In this document: piece by piece, positions 22,001 through 32,598 of the stretch
Layout of the letters: the number at the start of each line of letters is the position of its first letter
Numbering within the stretch: position 1 is the stretch's first letter
Assembly: GCF_000005505.3 (NCBI RefSeq)
Contig: NC_016131.3
Span: 992,001-1,056,000 of the forward strand
Origin: Brachypodium distachyon
Taxonomy: Eukaryota > Streptophyta > Magnoliopsida > Poales > Poaceae
Reading direction: 5' to 3'
Length of the DNA: 64,000 nucleotides
The notes under the pieces: model-generated
Told to the model about the DNA's origin: nothing
The model's input: the letters and a program-made list of their open reading frames with translations, nothing else
Database searches by the model: none
Made by a program: the position numbers and the translations under genes

Positions 22001-24937
22001 ATCACCTCGTATTGACTCTCCATGATGAATGGCACCCTGCAGCATGCCTCTTCAATTCTATTGGAGAGGAAACTGTGACAATCCTCCGGTCGATAACCAA
22101 GGCTGAATACTCCTTGAGCATACAGATAACCCAACGAATCGCCACAGTAGTGACGACCACACTGCACGTGAGACAAAATTTTATTGTACGTAGTTAGTGC
22201 AGCAGAGCAGATTACTATGCATGTGCTCTTATTACTACATTGTCAGTACATACTACTAGCTAGTCCAGAAAGAGGATAGCAATATATACCTTTGTGAATG
22301 GGCGAATGGCTTCGTTGGCTTTGCTCTGTTCCTCGTCGATCTCTCTCAGACCAACATCTTTGCCGCAATAATCGGCTACATCTTTTTCGTTTGCAATGAT
22401 GATGGCACAACCCTTAGTACCCTCAGGCACGACCCTATCCTTTATCTTATCCCAATCCTCTTTCGACAACAGGCCCTTGATCACGACGAGGTAGGCGGCG
22501 TCTTCACGCGAACGAGGCTTTATTGGATCAAGCGACTCAGGGTCTTCATAGTACCCCACCCACTCCACTTCTTCAAATTTTACTCCCGATACCTTCTGCA
22601 GGCTCAAACGGTGAGATAGTTCCGCGATAAGAGAGTCTGCATAACCACCTTTGTCTCCCCACAAAGAGATCACGCGACGATCTCCAAGTTGCCTAAAGAG
22701 TTTTGCTATATCAAAATTGACCTGCAGATAATTAAGACAACATAAGTACATAGTACTATATTAGTGCGTAGGAAAATTAGGAGTGGCGGGAAATAAACAT
22801 ACTACTCACTCCAACCCATATTACTTGTCGAAATATTACATGTCTCTAGACGCTTTTTAAACATAGATACATCCATATTTGGATAAATTTGAGACAAGTA
22901 ATATGGGTCGGAGGATATGGTTGGATAGGTTACATAAAAAGAGAGATTGATTTCGGCTAAAGGCAAGAGATCAGAAGAAAAAAAAGATAATGCATATATG
23001 TAATGTCTACCTTTATAAAGGTACTCAATGACGAGTATTAGACATACCAGAAACCTCAAAGAAAAACAAAGCCAACCATGATATATAAGGTCAGACTTTC
23101 TCTCGTAATGCATATACTACTCCCTCCGCTCCAAATTAACTGACATGAATTTGTATATAGTCTTATACAAATCCACGCCAATTAATTCGGGACGGAGTGA
23201 GTATAAGAGTTTAGTTTAATAAATTTGACTAGCATATTGTCTATAGACTGATACATTTTCTTTTTGTGAGAATCGTCTATAGACTGATACATGACTATTA
23301 TACTCCCAACCTTGGCCGCCCCTATGCAAGGGATCTCCTGATCGGCTACTTACACGCTTACAAACACTCTTTTACAGCATAGCCTCAGCATAAGGAATAC
23401 AGAGTAACACAATTTCGTGGAATATAGGAGGAGAGCTGTTACCTCTAATTTGTTTCAAGTGGCCTAAACCTGACTAAATTTGTGTCTCGTGTTCACCCAT
23501 CTAGATCTACGAGTCATACACCACCCTATGTTAAGTATGCACCCATCTAGATCTACAAGTCATTTTTTTCCGAACCGGAGTCTGATGGCCCAATCCATTA
23601 ATTAAGAAAAATGACACCCATACGGAACAAATTAATCAATATAAAAAATGTGGATAAAAAGAAAAGATAACTCAAGATGCAAATGGTTGCCAAAATAACT
23701 AAATCAAAACGCTCATAAGAAATTCATTTTACAATAATACTTACGTGTAACTTATATGTATAACTGTACCGTACCAGTGCATAAGTTAAATTAACTAAAA
23801 TATTAAGAGCAAAGAATAAACCAAACACATTCACTCATGAGTAGCATAACATTGGTCCGGGCCCAAGGGATTACCTGCTTGAAAAATGCAAAAAGATATT
23901 GACCATCGGAGAATTCTCTAAGCTCCAATGCTAGGCATGGCTCTCCCGTGCAGGAAAGTGCAAGCCCTAACTGCTGCGTTGATATGATGATGCGGCTGTC
24001 ATTATTAGGGTCCGGCAGGTTCGATTTGATGAAATCCCACTCCACTGCACTGGATAAATCTTCTATGATAATGAGATACTTGTGGATGGTTAATAGCTGC
24101 TTTAACTCGTCCCGTATGAGGCGGGCTTCCTTCTTGCGGAGGTCCGCACCAAGTTTTTCCTGGTGAGCGCTCTCGTAGAGCTGATTCAGCAAGCTCTTGA
24201 GAAACTCTTCTGGGTTAAAAGGATGCATCAGCTTTCACCCTGGCACGGACTGTGAATTTTTCACAGGCATATGCTTCAGAGTAAGCCATGCTGATGATGT
24301 GCGCAGTGGCATGATCTGCTCCTGAACTTCGCCATATCGAGATCACTTTAAGGTCACTCCCATCAGTGTCGATCAGATCTGTGAGGTCGCGCAAGCTGCT
24401 TAGCTTCATGTTGGCCGCCCACAGCTCTTTTAGGGTGTGGACTGTTGATGGACGACTACCAGTACTATTCGCGAGCTGATCCGCTGGTGCGGTGGGTGTG
24501 GAGCCGGAGTCGCTGATGAGGTTGTAGCGGGTGTTCCTCTGGCTCACCTCCTCGACCCTGGCCTTGAGCTTCCTTAAGTCAGCGACCGCCTTGTCCAGGT
24601 CACGGGTCTGAGCAGGCGCCATGCAGGATGGCAGCAGGCGCCACACCCAGGTCCAGGCCGAGTTGTTGTCCAGGTGGATAACAAACTCCACGCAGTCTTC
24701 CACATCGAAGGCCAGGTCATGGAGCTGCCGCACCCAGGTCTTGACCACTTGGTTGCTTGTACGCTCCTTGTTGGCCACCTTAAGGAAGGCTTGCATCATC
24801 TGGAACTCGCCGGTGATGTACACCAGGTCTTGCTGCGCCGCCGCCTTCAGCTTGTTCTCTTCATCGATCGCAGACTGGACTCTGCTCAGAGTCCCCTCCA
24901 CCGCCGTCTTGGTCAGCCCAAGCGCGAAGTCCGCCAT
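16097..24937 (-). CDS. NLR resistance protein with three NB-ARC-like modules, frameshifted
   Basis: Minus-strand exons are 24937-23875, 22721-22290 (432 bp), 22161-21427 (735 bp) and 17647-16097. Exon 1 encodes an Rx-type coiled coil (MADFALGLTKTAVEGTLSRV, then DLAFDVEDCVEF in place of EDVID). A first NB module follows with no P-loop (WRSSGADHATAH) but a kinase-2 strand (YLIIIEDLSSAVEWD) and RNBS-B (SRIIISTQQ). Exon 2 is a second module (VISLWGDKGGYADSLI, then YLVVIKGLLSKEDWD). Exon 3 is a third, with the only good P-loop (GTVGVGKSAL) and kinase-2 (ICLVVIDGL). Exon 4 has GLPL (CGGLPRIIAAVG), RNBS-D (FYLSVFP), a winged-helix remnant and several LRRs, ending ELFYCK. The MHD position reads INGFF. 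One extra base near 24231-24235 breaks the frame between VRARVK and MHPFNPEEFL. Without it, exon 1 is 1062 bp and the product about 1259 residues. NLRs detect pathogen effectors in the cytosol; this copy may be inactive or a sequence error may be present. Confidence 0.8.
17907..18065. mobile_element. small inverted-repeat MITE in NLR intron
   Basis: Ends pair as AGGGCTGCAAATATTTGACC...GGTCAAAAATTTGCAGCTCT. A diverged sibling is at 27411-27596, and both have a core with TTCAAACAAATGAA..TAGTT and TTTTAGTTCATTTGGTT. Confidence 0.7.
19439..20702 (+). mobile_element. non-LTR retroelement insertion, poly(A) end and 16-bp TSD
   Basis: A GC-rich block of about 1.26 kb sits inside the AT-rich last intron of the NLR. 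The 16-bp sequence aaaatatagtggatag occurs directly before it (19423-19438) and again directly after its poly(A) tract (20703-20718), an exact target-site duplication. The 3' end carries a short hairpin (GCACCGGTGC) just before the A tract, a layout seen in grass LINE-like and retroposed elements. I see no reverse-transcriptase motif, so it is non-autonomous. The perfect duplication indicates a recent insertion, on the strand opposite to the NLR. Confidence 0.85.
22803..22917. mobile_element. Stowaway-type MITE in NLR intron 1
   Basis: Terminal repeats CTCCAACCCATATTACTTGTC and its reverse complement with one mismatch, about 115 bp in total. Confidence 0.75.
23118..23203. mobile_element. Stowaway MITE in NLR intron 1
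   Basis: Begins TACTCCCTCCGCTCC and ends CGGGACGGAGTGAGTA. The inner arms TTTGTATATAGTC and CTTATACAAATCC are partly complementary. Confidence 0.8.
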
Positions 24938-25004
24938 TGCCTGCTCTCTCCCTCTGTTTTATTGTGTGTTTAATTTGTCCTAGCTTGTGGTGTGTAGCTA
25001 CCCA

Positions 25005-25300
25005 AATGGATGGATGATGGGAATGGTGCATCAACTGATCATTGGATGCAGGCTTATTAAGGGGATGGATCGGAGGTGAACATATATAGCCCCAGACTTG
25101 ACTAACTCAAACTTAGCTGCCTGATGGATGGATGCTGGGAATGGTGCATCAACTGATCATGGATGCAGGCTTATTAAGACAGCAAAAGTCTGACATTAAT
25201 TGTTAAACAGGAATCTGTGACGGGACTTTGGAGGTCCAATAACAAATCAACATATATAGCCCCAGACTTGGCTAACTGATCAAACTTAGCTGGCTCATGG
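25005..25300. repeat. direct duplication upstream of NLR start
   Basis: The unit GGGAATGGTGCATCAACTGA plus following sequence to GGCTTATTAAG occurs near 25018-25060 and 25138-25179. A second shared unit (CATATATAGCCCCAGACTTG...AAACTTAGCTG) occurs near 25080-25122 and 25250-25292. This duplicated the proximal promoter region. Confidence 0.75.
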
Positions 25301-25379
25301 AGAGCTCGTGCATGCACGTTTCATCGAACGTGGAGCAGCGTATTCCTCGAATCTGAATGAGTAAACTAATCAAGCTATT

Positions 25380-25421
25380 TATTAGTACTTAACTGCACTC
25401 GAGTGCAGTTAAGTACTAATA
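25380..25421. repeat. 42-bp perfect palindrome
   Basis: Twenty-one bases beginning TATTAGTACTTAAC and ending in CACTC are followed at once by their exact reverse complement, with the centre at 25400/25401. There is no loop. Confidence 0.95.
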
Positions 25422-25682
25422 GCAGTGCTAGTGTTAGCTAAAATAGCCCGATGCTGGAGTACGTCCTAAACAAACGCAGGGCACCACGTTAACCAGCGGA
25501 CCTTGATCAACCTCCCGATGCTAATTAGCACATCATACAAGCTGTCAATATTTTAGGGATATACGCATGTGACCCTGGAAGAGCTTCATTTTTTCTCGGC
25601 TGTGATCTCAAGGCGAGCCAACGGAAATAACGCAGTACAATGGTCAATGGATACATCACCTTAACTAGAATCAGATCCTTGT

Positions 25683-25810
25683 TACTCCCTCCGTCCAACA
25701 AAAGATGTCTTAATTTTGACTAAATTTGAATGCATTTATACACTAAATCACATCTAGATACATTCAAATTTTAACAAACTTGAGACATCTTTTGTTGGAC
25801 GGAGGGAGTA
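25683..25810. mobile_element. Stowaway MITE
   Basis: TACTCCCTCCGTCCAACAAA at the left and its exact reverse complement at the right, 128 bp. A close relative is at 42977-43104. Confidence 0.9.
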
Positions 25811-27410
25811 CAAGGTTTTAAGGTCCTAAAGAAATTATTTATGCAGCGGACCAACCGCTCAGGCGCGTTGATCAAACACGGTGTAGGGCACCAAACCTCT
25901 TCGCCAAGTCTTATCTCCGTAAACCTGCCAGCTAATGGAGGTCCTTACAATTTACCAAATAGTATAACTGGATGAATGCATCACATCAACTATATCTAGA
26001 TCACGTCTCAGCGCTAGCAAGTAACACCACCTGGTACCATGTGAAGCGTTGGTCCACTACCTACATGTTGTGTCACATATGTTACATCAGCTAATGACGC
26101 CATCATGCTTCATTGAGCTGTACATTAGGGTGTGAACAGAAACAAATCTGACATTTCTAGTCAGGACTTGGGTCCAAAGAAAACCATTTAATTAGGAATC
26201 ATGTAAAACAAACCCAGCGTGGAGCAGCTGGATTTCTCGGATCTAGATCTCATCGACACAAATAATGAATGAATGAAAGTGCCTCTCATAAGTCAATCTG
26301 GCTGATAAGAAGATTAAGCATAATACTAGATGCTCACCGAGTGAGGGCTGAAACAATGCCAACTTGCAATGCTAACTTGGATGCCCATCCAAACTCACAT
26401 GCATAAGTTGGTAAGAGCAACTCCAAGACAAGCCCCATCCGGTTCCTCATGGCTTCATTTGGGGAATATGGATAGAAAACAGGCTCCAACAGCTTCTTCT
26501 TATCATGTGGTGGCAATGCCTTATATGTATACATGCAGTGAATGAATAGATGAACTTCAGAAATGTGGACATGGGGTGTGTTTTAACTGAAAGTTGCCGT
26601 GTTAATCCAATGTTTCCATTTTATTGGACAAATGTCATGTTCGCCACGTCGACATGTTTAATTCTTCTATAACTAGTGCAATGGCTATAGTATGTCAAGT
26701 GGGACCCCACCAATATCCCACTTCTAGTTCAATTCTTCAATTTAGTTTAAATTTTGAGTCCCTCACTTTCTTTATCTTCACAACTATAGGAAATATATAA
26801 CTTCGCCACTTTTGCACTTACTTTTTATTTTTTGCGGGGACACTTTTGCACTTCGTTGATTAGGCTAAAAGCCTTTTTTCTGAACCTTTTTCACTTGCCT
26901 TGCTGAAGATGCGACCGTGAGAAGCCCTCACATACGTAAGTATAGATTTCAAAAGGCCTATAAGCTGTTTTTTTTTGACGAAATATAAGCTGATTTTTTC
27001 TTCTTTCTTTGTCTCAGGGAAGACAGCTTGCTCAAAGGAGTAAGGAAAAAGCTTAAACCAGGGCGGAGGCAGGAAAGTTACACGGGGGCCAGAACAAAAA
27101 AGCTCTTGCCAGGGGGCCAGAGCATGAAAATTCACATCATGTTGTAATATGTAGACAAGGACCTAGGCGTAATTTCTACATCATAGGGGGGCCAGTGCAC
27201 CTGCTGGGCTTAAATCTCAGTTGACGTATCTATTGGATTAATATATGGATACCATTTTACTCTACACTTTTCATTGTTACGTCCCGAATCTTAAAGAACA
27301 GACCATATCCAATTGCTGAGAATCTAACTAAAAATCAGCCGACTTAGATGAAACAAAATCGTTAAAAAAAATGTTGTTCCCCAAGATAAACAAACAAACA
27401 TTCTGTGATT

Positions 27411-27596
27411 AGAGGTGCAAGACCCTCAAGGTATCCTTTGAGCCTGGTTAGTTCAAACAAATGAATTAGTTTTCTAAAAAATTGTATCATTTTTAAATTT
27501 TAGTTCATTTGGTTTTTAAAATTTTAGTTCATTTGGTTATTTGGTTGAACTAAGAAGGGTCAAAGGATGTCCTGAGACTCACAATTTTGCAGCTCT
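27411..27596. mobile_element. small inverted-repeat MITE, sibling of 17907-18065
   Basis: Same TIR plan (AGAGGTGCAA...TTTTGCAGCTCT) and shared core. It contains a tandemly repeated TTTTAGTTCATTTGGTT segment. Confidence 0.65.
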
Positions 27597-27956
27597 AGCT
27601 GTGATACATTTGGTAAAAAAAAACATGCTGTGATACGTCGACTTTTATTTTTGAGAGAGGAACTGTGATACGTCGACTTGTACCTCTTCGCGGCACAAGC
27701 AAAGCGAAGTCGAGCTTGAATACCCAGGAGGCCCAAGTGATTCGAGTGGGCCTTCCTACCATGTCGAGCTTTGCCCGGCTCATACAGCCCAACTCAGCAT
27801 CCCTTTCTTTTCTTTTCCTCCCTTCTTTTTGAGGGGTAAATTAAAATAAAAAACCTCCTCTGCGTGTGACTCACATTCCATCCCTCTCCCCCAAGCAAAG
27901 CAAAGACAACACTGCCGCCGCATCCTTCGCCGCCGGTGGCCAGCGAGATCCCGACG

Positions 27957-30900
27957 ATGGTGAGCTCTCTCCCCCTACCTCCCTTCCTCCCCTCTACCCC
28001 GCCGCTCCGAAGGCTACCATAGTTTCCGCCCCCGGCCCCCCTTCGCTCCCCCCATCCCTCCCTCGCCTAGGGTTTCCGATCTCTCTCGCGGGCATGACTC
28101 ATCTCATGTTGTTGTTACCCTGTGTCTGCTGATGGTGGTGCAGGAGGGCAAACTCGACGCGGCGATCGAGTCGCTGCTGAACGTGGAGAAGCAGTGCCGG
28201 CTGGCCGGCGATGTGGCCGGCACGAGGAAGGCCGCCGTCGACATCGTCGAGCTCTGCCACAAGGAGGGCGCCTGGAAGACGCTCAATGACCAGATCGTGG
28301 TTCTCTCCAAGCGGAGGGGCCAGCTCAAGCAGGTCCGACCTCGCCTCAATTCCCTCCTCTCTTTTTTTGTTTCGTGAGTGCTCGACTGTGTCTAACTTAA
28401 CCCTGGAGTGACTGGATATCAAATACTGGGGCCTGATTGGGAATTTAATAGCGCGCGCGTGTGTGGTTCAAGCAAGCAAACTGCATATATCTGCTGCTGC
28501 TATGCTGTCTTGGTAGACTGCGGTAATCAATTTTTCTATTGGTGTTAGCGAGGAACTGTTTGGGACTTAACTATTGGACATAAATCCCGAACTCCTTCGG
28601 ATAGAAATTAGCTGCTCAGAAATGCTGGAATTTTCTGAGGTAGTAGAAATTTGTTTGTGTGAAGGGAGTAGTTTCCTAATATGTTTGGTTTCAGCCTGAT
28701 GCCTAATGGGATGTTTGCCCCATCTGTACTATGGGGTAATGGGGAAGATATGCCATATTGCTTTGTAACATTATACTCCTTGCAGTGATCATCATTATTG
28801 GAAAACTTCATGTCTTTAGATGGGTCTCGGGAGTTTCTAACGGACTGTTTCGTCAACTTGGTCCTTCTTCCCTTCTAGTTTGAGTTTATAGTAATTGTCT
28901 CTATACTGTTACTGTGTTGCAGCCGACATTGTCAAGCAACTGTTATGTCATTGTTTTGCTTGCACCACCATTTTGTACGTATCGCTGTTATTATGCCCAA
29001 TACTTTTTGTTGAAAAATTTAATTACTTGCAAATACTCCAACCACAATAGCGACCTCAGTAATTATATCATTTCTCTGCCTTGCTATGAGATTTGTGCAA
29101 AATTAGTTTGTGGATAATAGTTTATCACAAAACATTAAATCAGAATGTGAAATATTGTATGAGTTTTGGGGGTTTCATTTCCATTCACAAAAAAACTATT
29201 TCCCTGCAGTTCTCTTTCTTCAAAACAGTAAAACCTTTTTTTGCTAGAGCCAGTATCTTGTACTTAGCGTTCATCTATCATCTTATTTGTTTTAGGACTG
29301 AGCAATGTGTCATAACTCATAAGCTCCCCCGGTTTTTAGTTTAAATCATGCACATATCTCACGTTCTGGTTCTTTATTATATGCAGGCTATTACTGCCAT
29401 GGTTCAGAAAGCAATGGAGTACATTGACGTGACTCCAGACGTAGACACACGTATTGAGCTTATCCAAACATTGAGCAGCATTGCTGCTGGAAAAGTGAGA
29501 AGCATGTCTACTTTTTGTTGTTTATTTCTGTCAGGTTCATTGTCTTGCATGTGTGTAATCTCATTGTTGTGCATCCACTGTAGATATATGTGGAAATAGA
29601 GAGAGCAAGATTGATCAAAAGACTTGCAAAAATTAAAGAGGAGCAGGGGAAGATTGATGAGGCTGCTGATATTATGCAGGAAGTTGCTGTAAGTTCACAC
29701 ACTTGAATTCAGGATAAACAGTTAATTCAGTGTTCATGATTTGCTCATTATGACGGTGCTGTTCCAGAAATACCTGTAATATTTTCGTCTCAACTAACAA
29801 GTTGATCATCAGGTTGAAACATTTGGCTCTATGGCGAAGACAGAGAAAATTGCATTCATTCTGGAGCAGGTATGTTGCCATGGTGATAATAAAACTTTGA
29901 ATGGTCATGAAAGGCTGGTGCATGAAAAACTTGCTATGTTACTGCCGTAGGTCCGTCTGTGCCTGGATCGTCAAGATTATGTCCGAGCACAGATTTTATC
30001 CCGGAAAATTAGTCCCAGGGTGTTCGATGCAGATACATCAAAGGAAAAAAAGAAACCAAAAGAAGGTGATAATATGGTTCAGGAAGCCCCTGCAGAGATA
30101 CCTTCACTCTTAGAACTGAAGCGCATCTACTATGAACTGATGATACGGTATGTCGTGCTTCTGCTCATTGTTACTTAATCATGATAAGTTTAATTGTATT
30201 TTCTCGGTAATGTTTGTTCAAGCTAACACAGATTCTGCATCAGATTAATAGCCTGACTGATAATATCATTAACTACTTAATAAGTTACTGTATGCCCGAA
30301 CAGCAAACACAAAAGGACTCACAAATTGTCATATACTTCAACTGTTATTTGTTTGTCATTGCTGCATCCTGTGATTAGTTTCTTGTTCAGTTTTTCAGCC
30401 TTTCCGCTTTAGCAGTCCTATATACTCCCTCCGTCCCAAAATAAGTGACGTCGATTTGTATAGATTCTTATACAAATCCACGTCACTTATTTTGGGACGG
30501 AGGGAGTATGTATTATGTTATTTGCATTGCCGTGTCATGGAAAGTGCTTGCATGCCTTATTTGGGGACTGTAGCATTCTATAATTAAACGCTAGCATTCT
30601 GAAATCAAGCTATTATCTGCTGCATTTAGTAATTTTTTGATATCTGAAAACAAATTCTCAATCTGCTAGAACTACAAGTATGTTCCATTTGATGGTCAAT
30701 CATGATTCATGTTTTTTTACTCTTTTCAGCTATTACTCGCATAACAATGATTACCTGGAAATCTGCCGTTGCTACAAGTCGATTTATGATATTCCATCTA
30801 TAAAGGATGATCCAGCAAAGTGGATACCGGTAACCTCTCGCTCTCTCTCTGTGTGATACTGTGATTGCATGCGTGTGCTTGTAAGTCATTTTACCTTAAC

Positions 30901-31787
30901 TGCCTGATTCCATTTGTAGGTTCTTAGGAAGATCTGTTGGTACTTAGTGCTGGCACCTCATGATCCAATGCAATCAAGCCTTCTCAATGCAACACTAGAT
31001 GATAAAAATCTTTCTGAGATCCCAAATTTCCGGTAGCATTCGGTGGCTTGTACTGTTAGAAATTTTCATTACATCAGACAGCCTTGCTAAAATGCGCACT
31101 TACATTTCCCATGTTTCTACGAAAACAGATTACTGCTGAAGCAGCTAGTTACCATGGAGGTGATTCAGTGGACAAAATTGTGGGAATTCTTCAAGGATGA
31201 GTATGAGAATGAGAAGAATTTTCTTGGAGGACCTTTAGGCACAAAAGCTGCTGAAGATTTGAAGCTGAGGATCATTGAACATGTATTGCTTACTAGGCTT
31301 TTATTTTATGTTTATTTAGTTCTTGCTTTGTGCTTGTCAGTTGATTTTCAGTTCTTTGCTCTGTCCAGAATATCTTGGTTGTTTCAAAGTACTATTCAAG
31401 GATTACCCTGAAGAGGATTGCGGATCTTCTTTGCTTGAGCTTGCAGGTCTGGATTTTGCACCTCTCTCTAGCAGCATGCACCTTATATTTGGTGCAGGTC
31501 TGGATTACTCTGTTGTTGTAGATATGGTGTAAGCAGCATCTAAATTTCCCTATATTTTCCTCCTTCAGGAAGCAGAGAAGCATCTTTCGGATATGGTGAA
31601 CTCAAAGTCCTTGATTGCAAAGATTGACAGGCCGATGGGGATCGTATCCTTCCGGACAGCCCAGGACAGCAACGGGGTACTCAACTCGTGGGCATCGAAC
31701 CTTGAGAAGCTTCTTGACCTTGTTGAGAAGAGCTGCCACCAAATACACAAGGAGACGATGATCCACAAAGTGGTGTTGAAAGCCTAA
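27957..31787 (+). CDS. RPN5: 26S proteasome lid subunit RPN5 (PSMD12)
   Basis: Eleven coding exons: 27957-27959 (ATG only), 28144-28332, 29387-29494, 29584-29688, 29813-29869, 29951-30147, 30730-30829, 30920-31032, 31129-31282, 31369-31446 and 31569-31787. They total 1323 bp and 440 residues, the normal RPN5 length. The product starts [19 protein letters not shown] and includes [39 protein letters not shown], the [20 protein letters not shown] solenoid and a C-terminal PCI domain ([20 protein letters not shown]...[24 protein letters not shown] helices). It ends HKVVLKA. RPN5 is a scaffold of the regulatory-particle lid needed for proteasome assembly and substrate deubiquitination. GGCCCA motifs at 27725-27760 lie in the promoter. 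The ATG-only first exon is inferred because the reading starts exactly at the acceptor with EGK. A less likely alternative is an in-frame ATG at the end of the intron (MVVQEGK). Confidence 0.92.
30423..30508. mobile_element. Stowaway MITE in RPN5 intron
   Basis: Perfect ends TACTCCCTCCGTCCCAAAAT and reverse complement, 86 bp, in the intron between exons 6 and 7. Confidence 0.95.
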
Positions 31788-32598
31788 AGCGTTCCATTTT
31801 GAGTTGGCTGGCCTTCTTTAGGTGTCTGACCATTCTGTGCTCAAGCACCAAATGTTGCTTTGGAAACTTGTGTTTGTATCGGTCTTAAAATACTGTAACC
31901 ACAGAATGATTAATACTACTTGTTGTTGGGGCTTAGCCCCAGTCCATTTTTCTTAATTCCTGTATTTTCCTGAATACCATATAAATTCTTTGATCTACTA
32001 CCAAGTATCTGTTCTTAAGAACCTAGATGTATCTGCTCTTAACTGCATCCTCTGGTGTAGTCTGCCGTCAGCCGTTACACGGTTTATGGAATTTTTGGCA
32101 TAGGTTTATCAGATCACTTGACAGTTTTACTGGCTCAGTTCATGCTGTGACAATACTGTCTGAAAGTGAGCAGAGAATATGCAAAATGTTTCTCATTTTC
32201 ATGGATCCTGCGGTCAACTCACGGCAATTTTGGGTTTTGGAAGATCGGCTTTTGTGTCTTTTTCCTGTTACTGCTTATTCAAAAATTTACGCAAAGTTTT
32301 ACACCTTAGTTTCAATATTCTATGTGCGCCTCAAGCCTTAATCTTTGAACAACAATTTTACACATAATGAAAATGGAGCTGAAAGTGAGTAGAGCATGGA
32401 ATCAACGCTTGTATGATTAACCACAGTTTGCACCAAAATTATCATAGCAAAAGTGCAATGTACATTGGGATCTCACTGCTTGATAATTTGAATTGTCTAC
32501 AGCTTGGAAATTGTATCTCCAGTTATCTGTCCAATGTGCTGAAGATTGTGTCGATAAGGGATATGTGGTTTACTGTATGACGTGGGGTCCATCGTTCA
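31788..32598. other. 3' flanks of convergent RPN5 and GRXS14
   Basis: The two genes converge here. The sequence is AT-rich with no open frame that looks coding. It holds the 3' UTRs and their polyadenylation regions. Confidence 0.6.

Larger units (their letters stand above)
24938..27956. other. intergenic between NLR and RPN5
   Basis: No gene is seen. It contains the NLR promoter side with internal direct duplications, a perfect palindrome, a Stowaway, a small MITE and the original of the segment copied at 15.0-15.8 kb. A poorly conserved open stretch at 26334-26534 has no recognisable domain. Confidence 0.6.

Noticed and set aside
16097..24937. Treating the NLR as several separate genes
   Set aside because: Phase-0 junctions and the serial order CC, NB modules, ARC2, LRR fit one gene. 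The 3.8-kb intron is explained partly by transposon insertion.
32027..32341. Open frame downstream of RPN5
   Set aside because: No domain, AT-rich, lies in the convergent 3' flanks.
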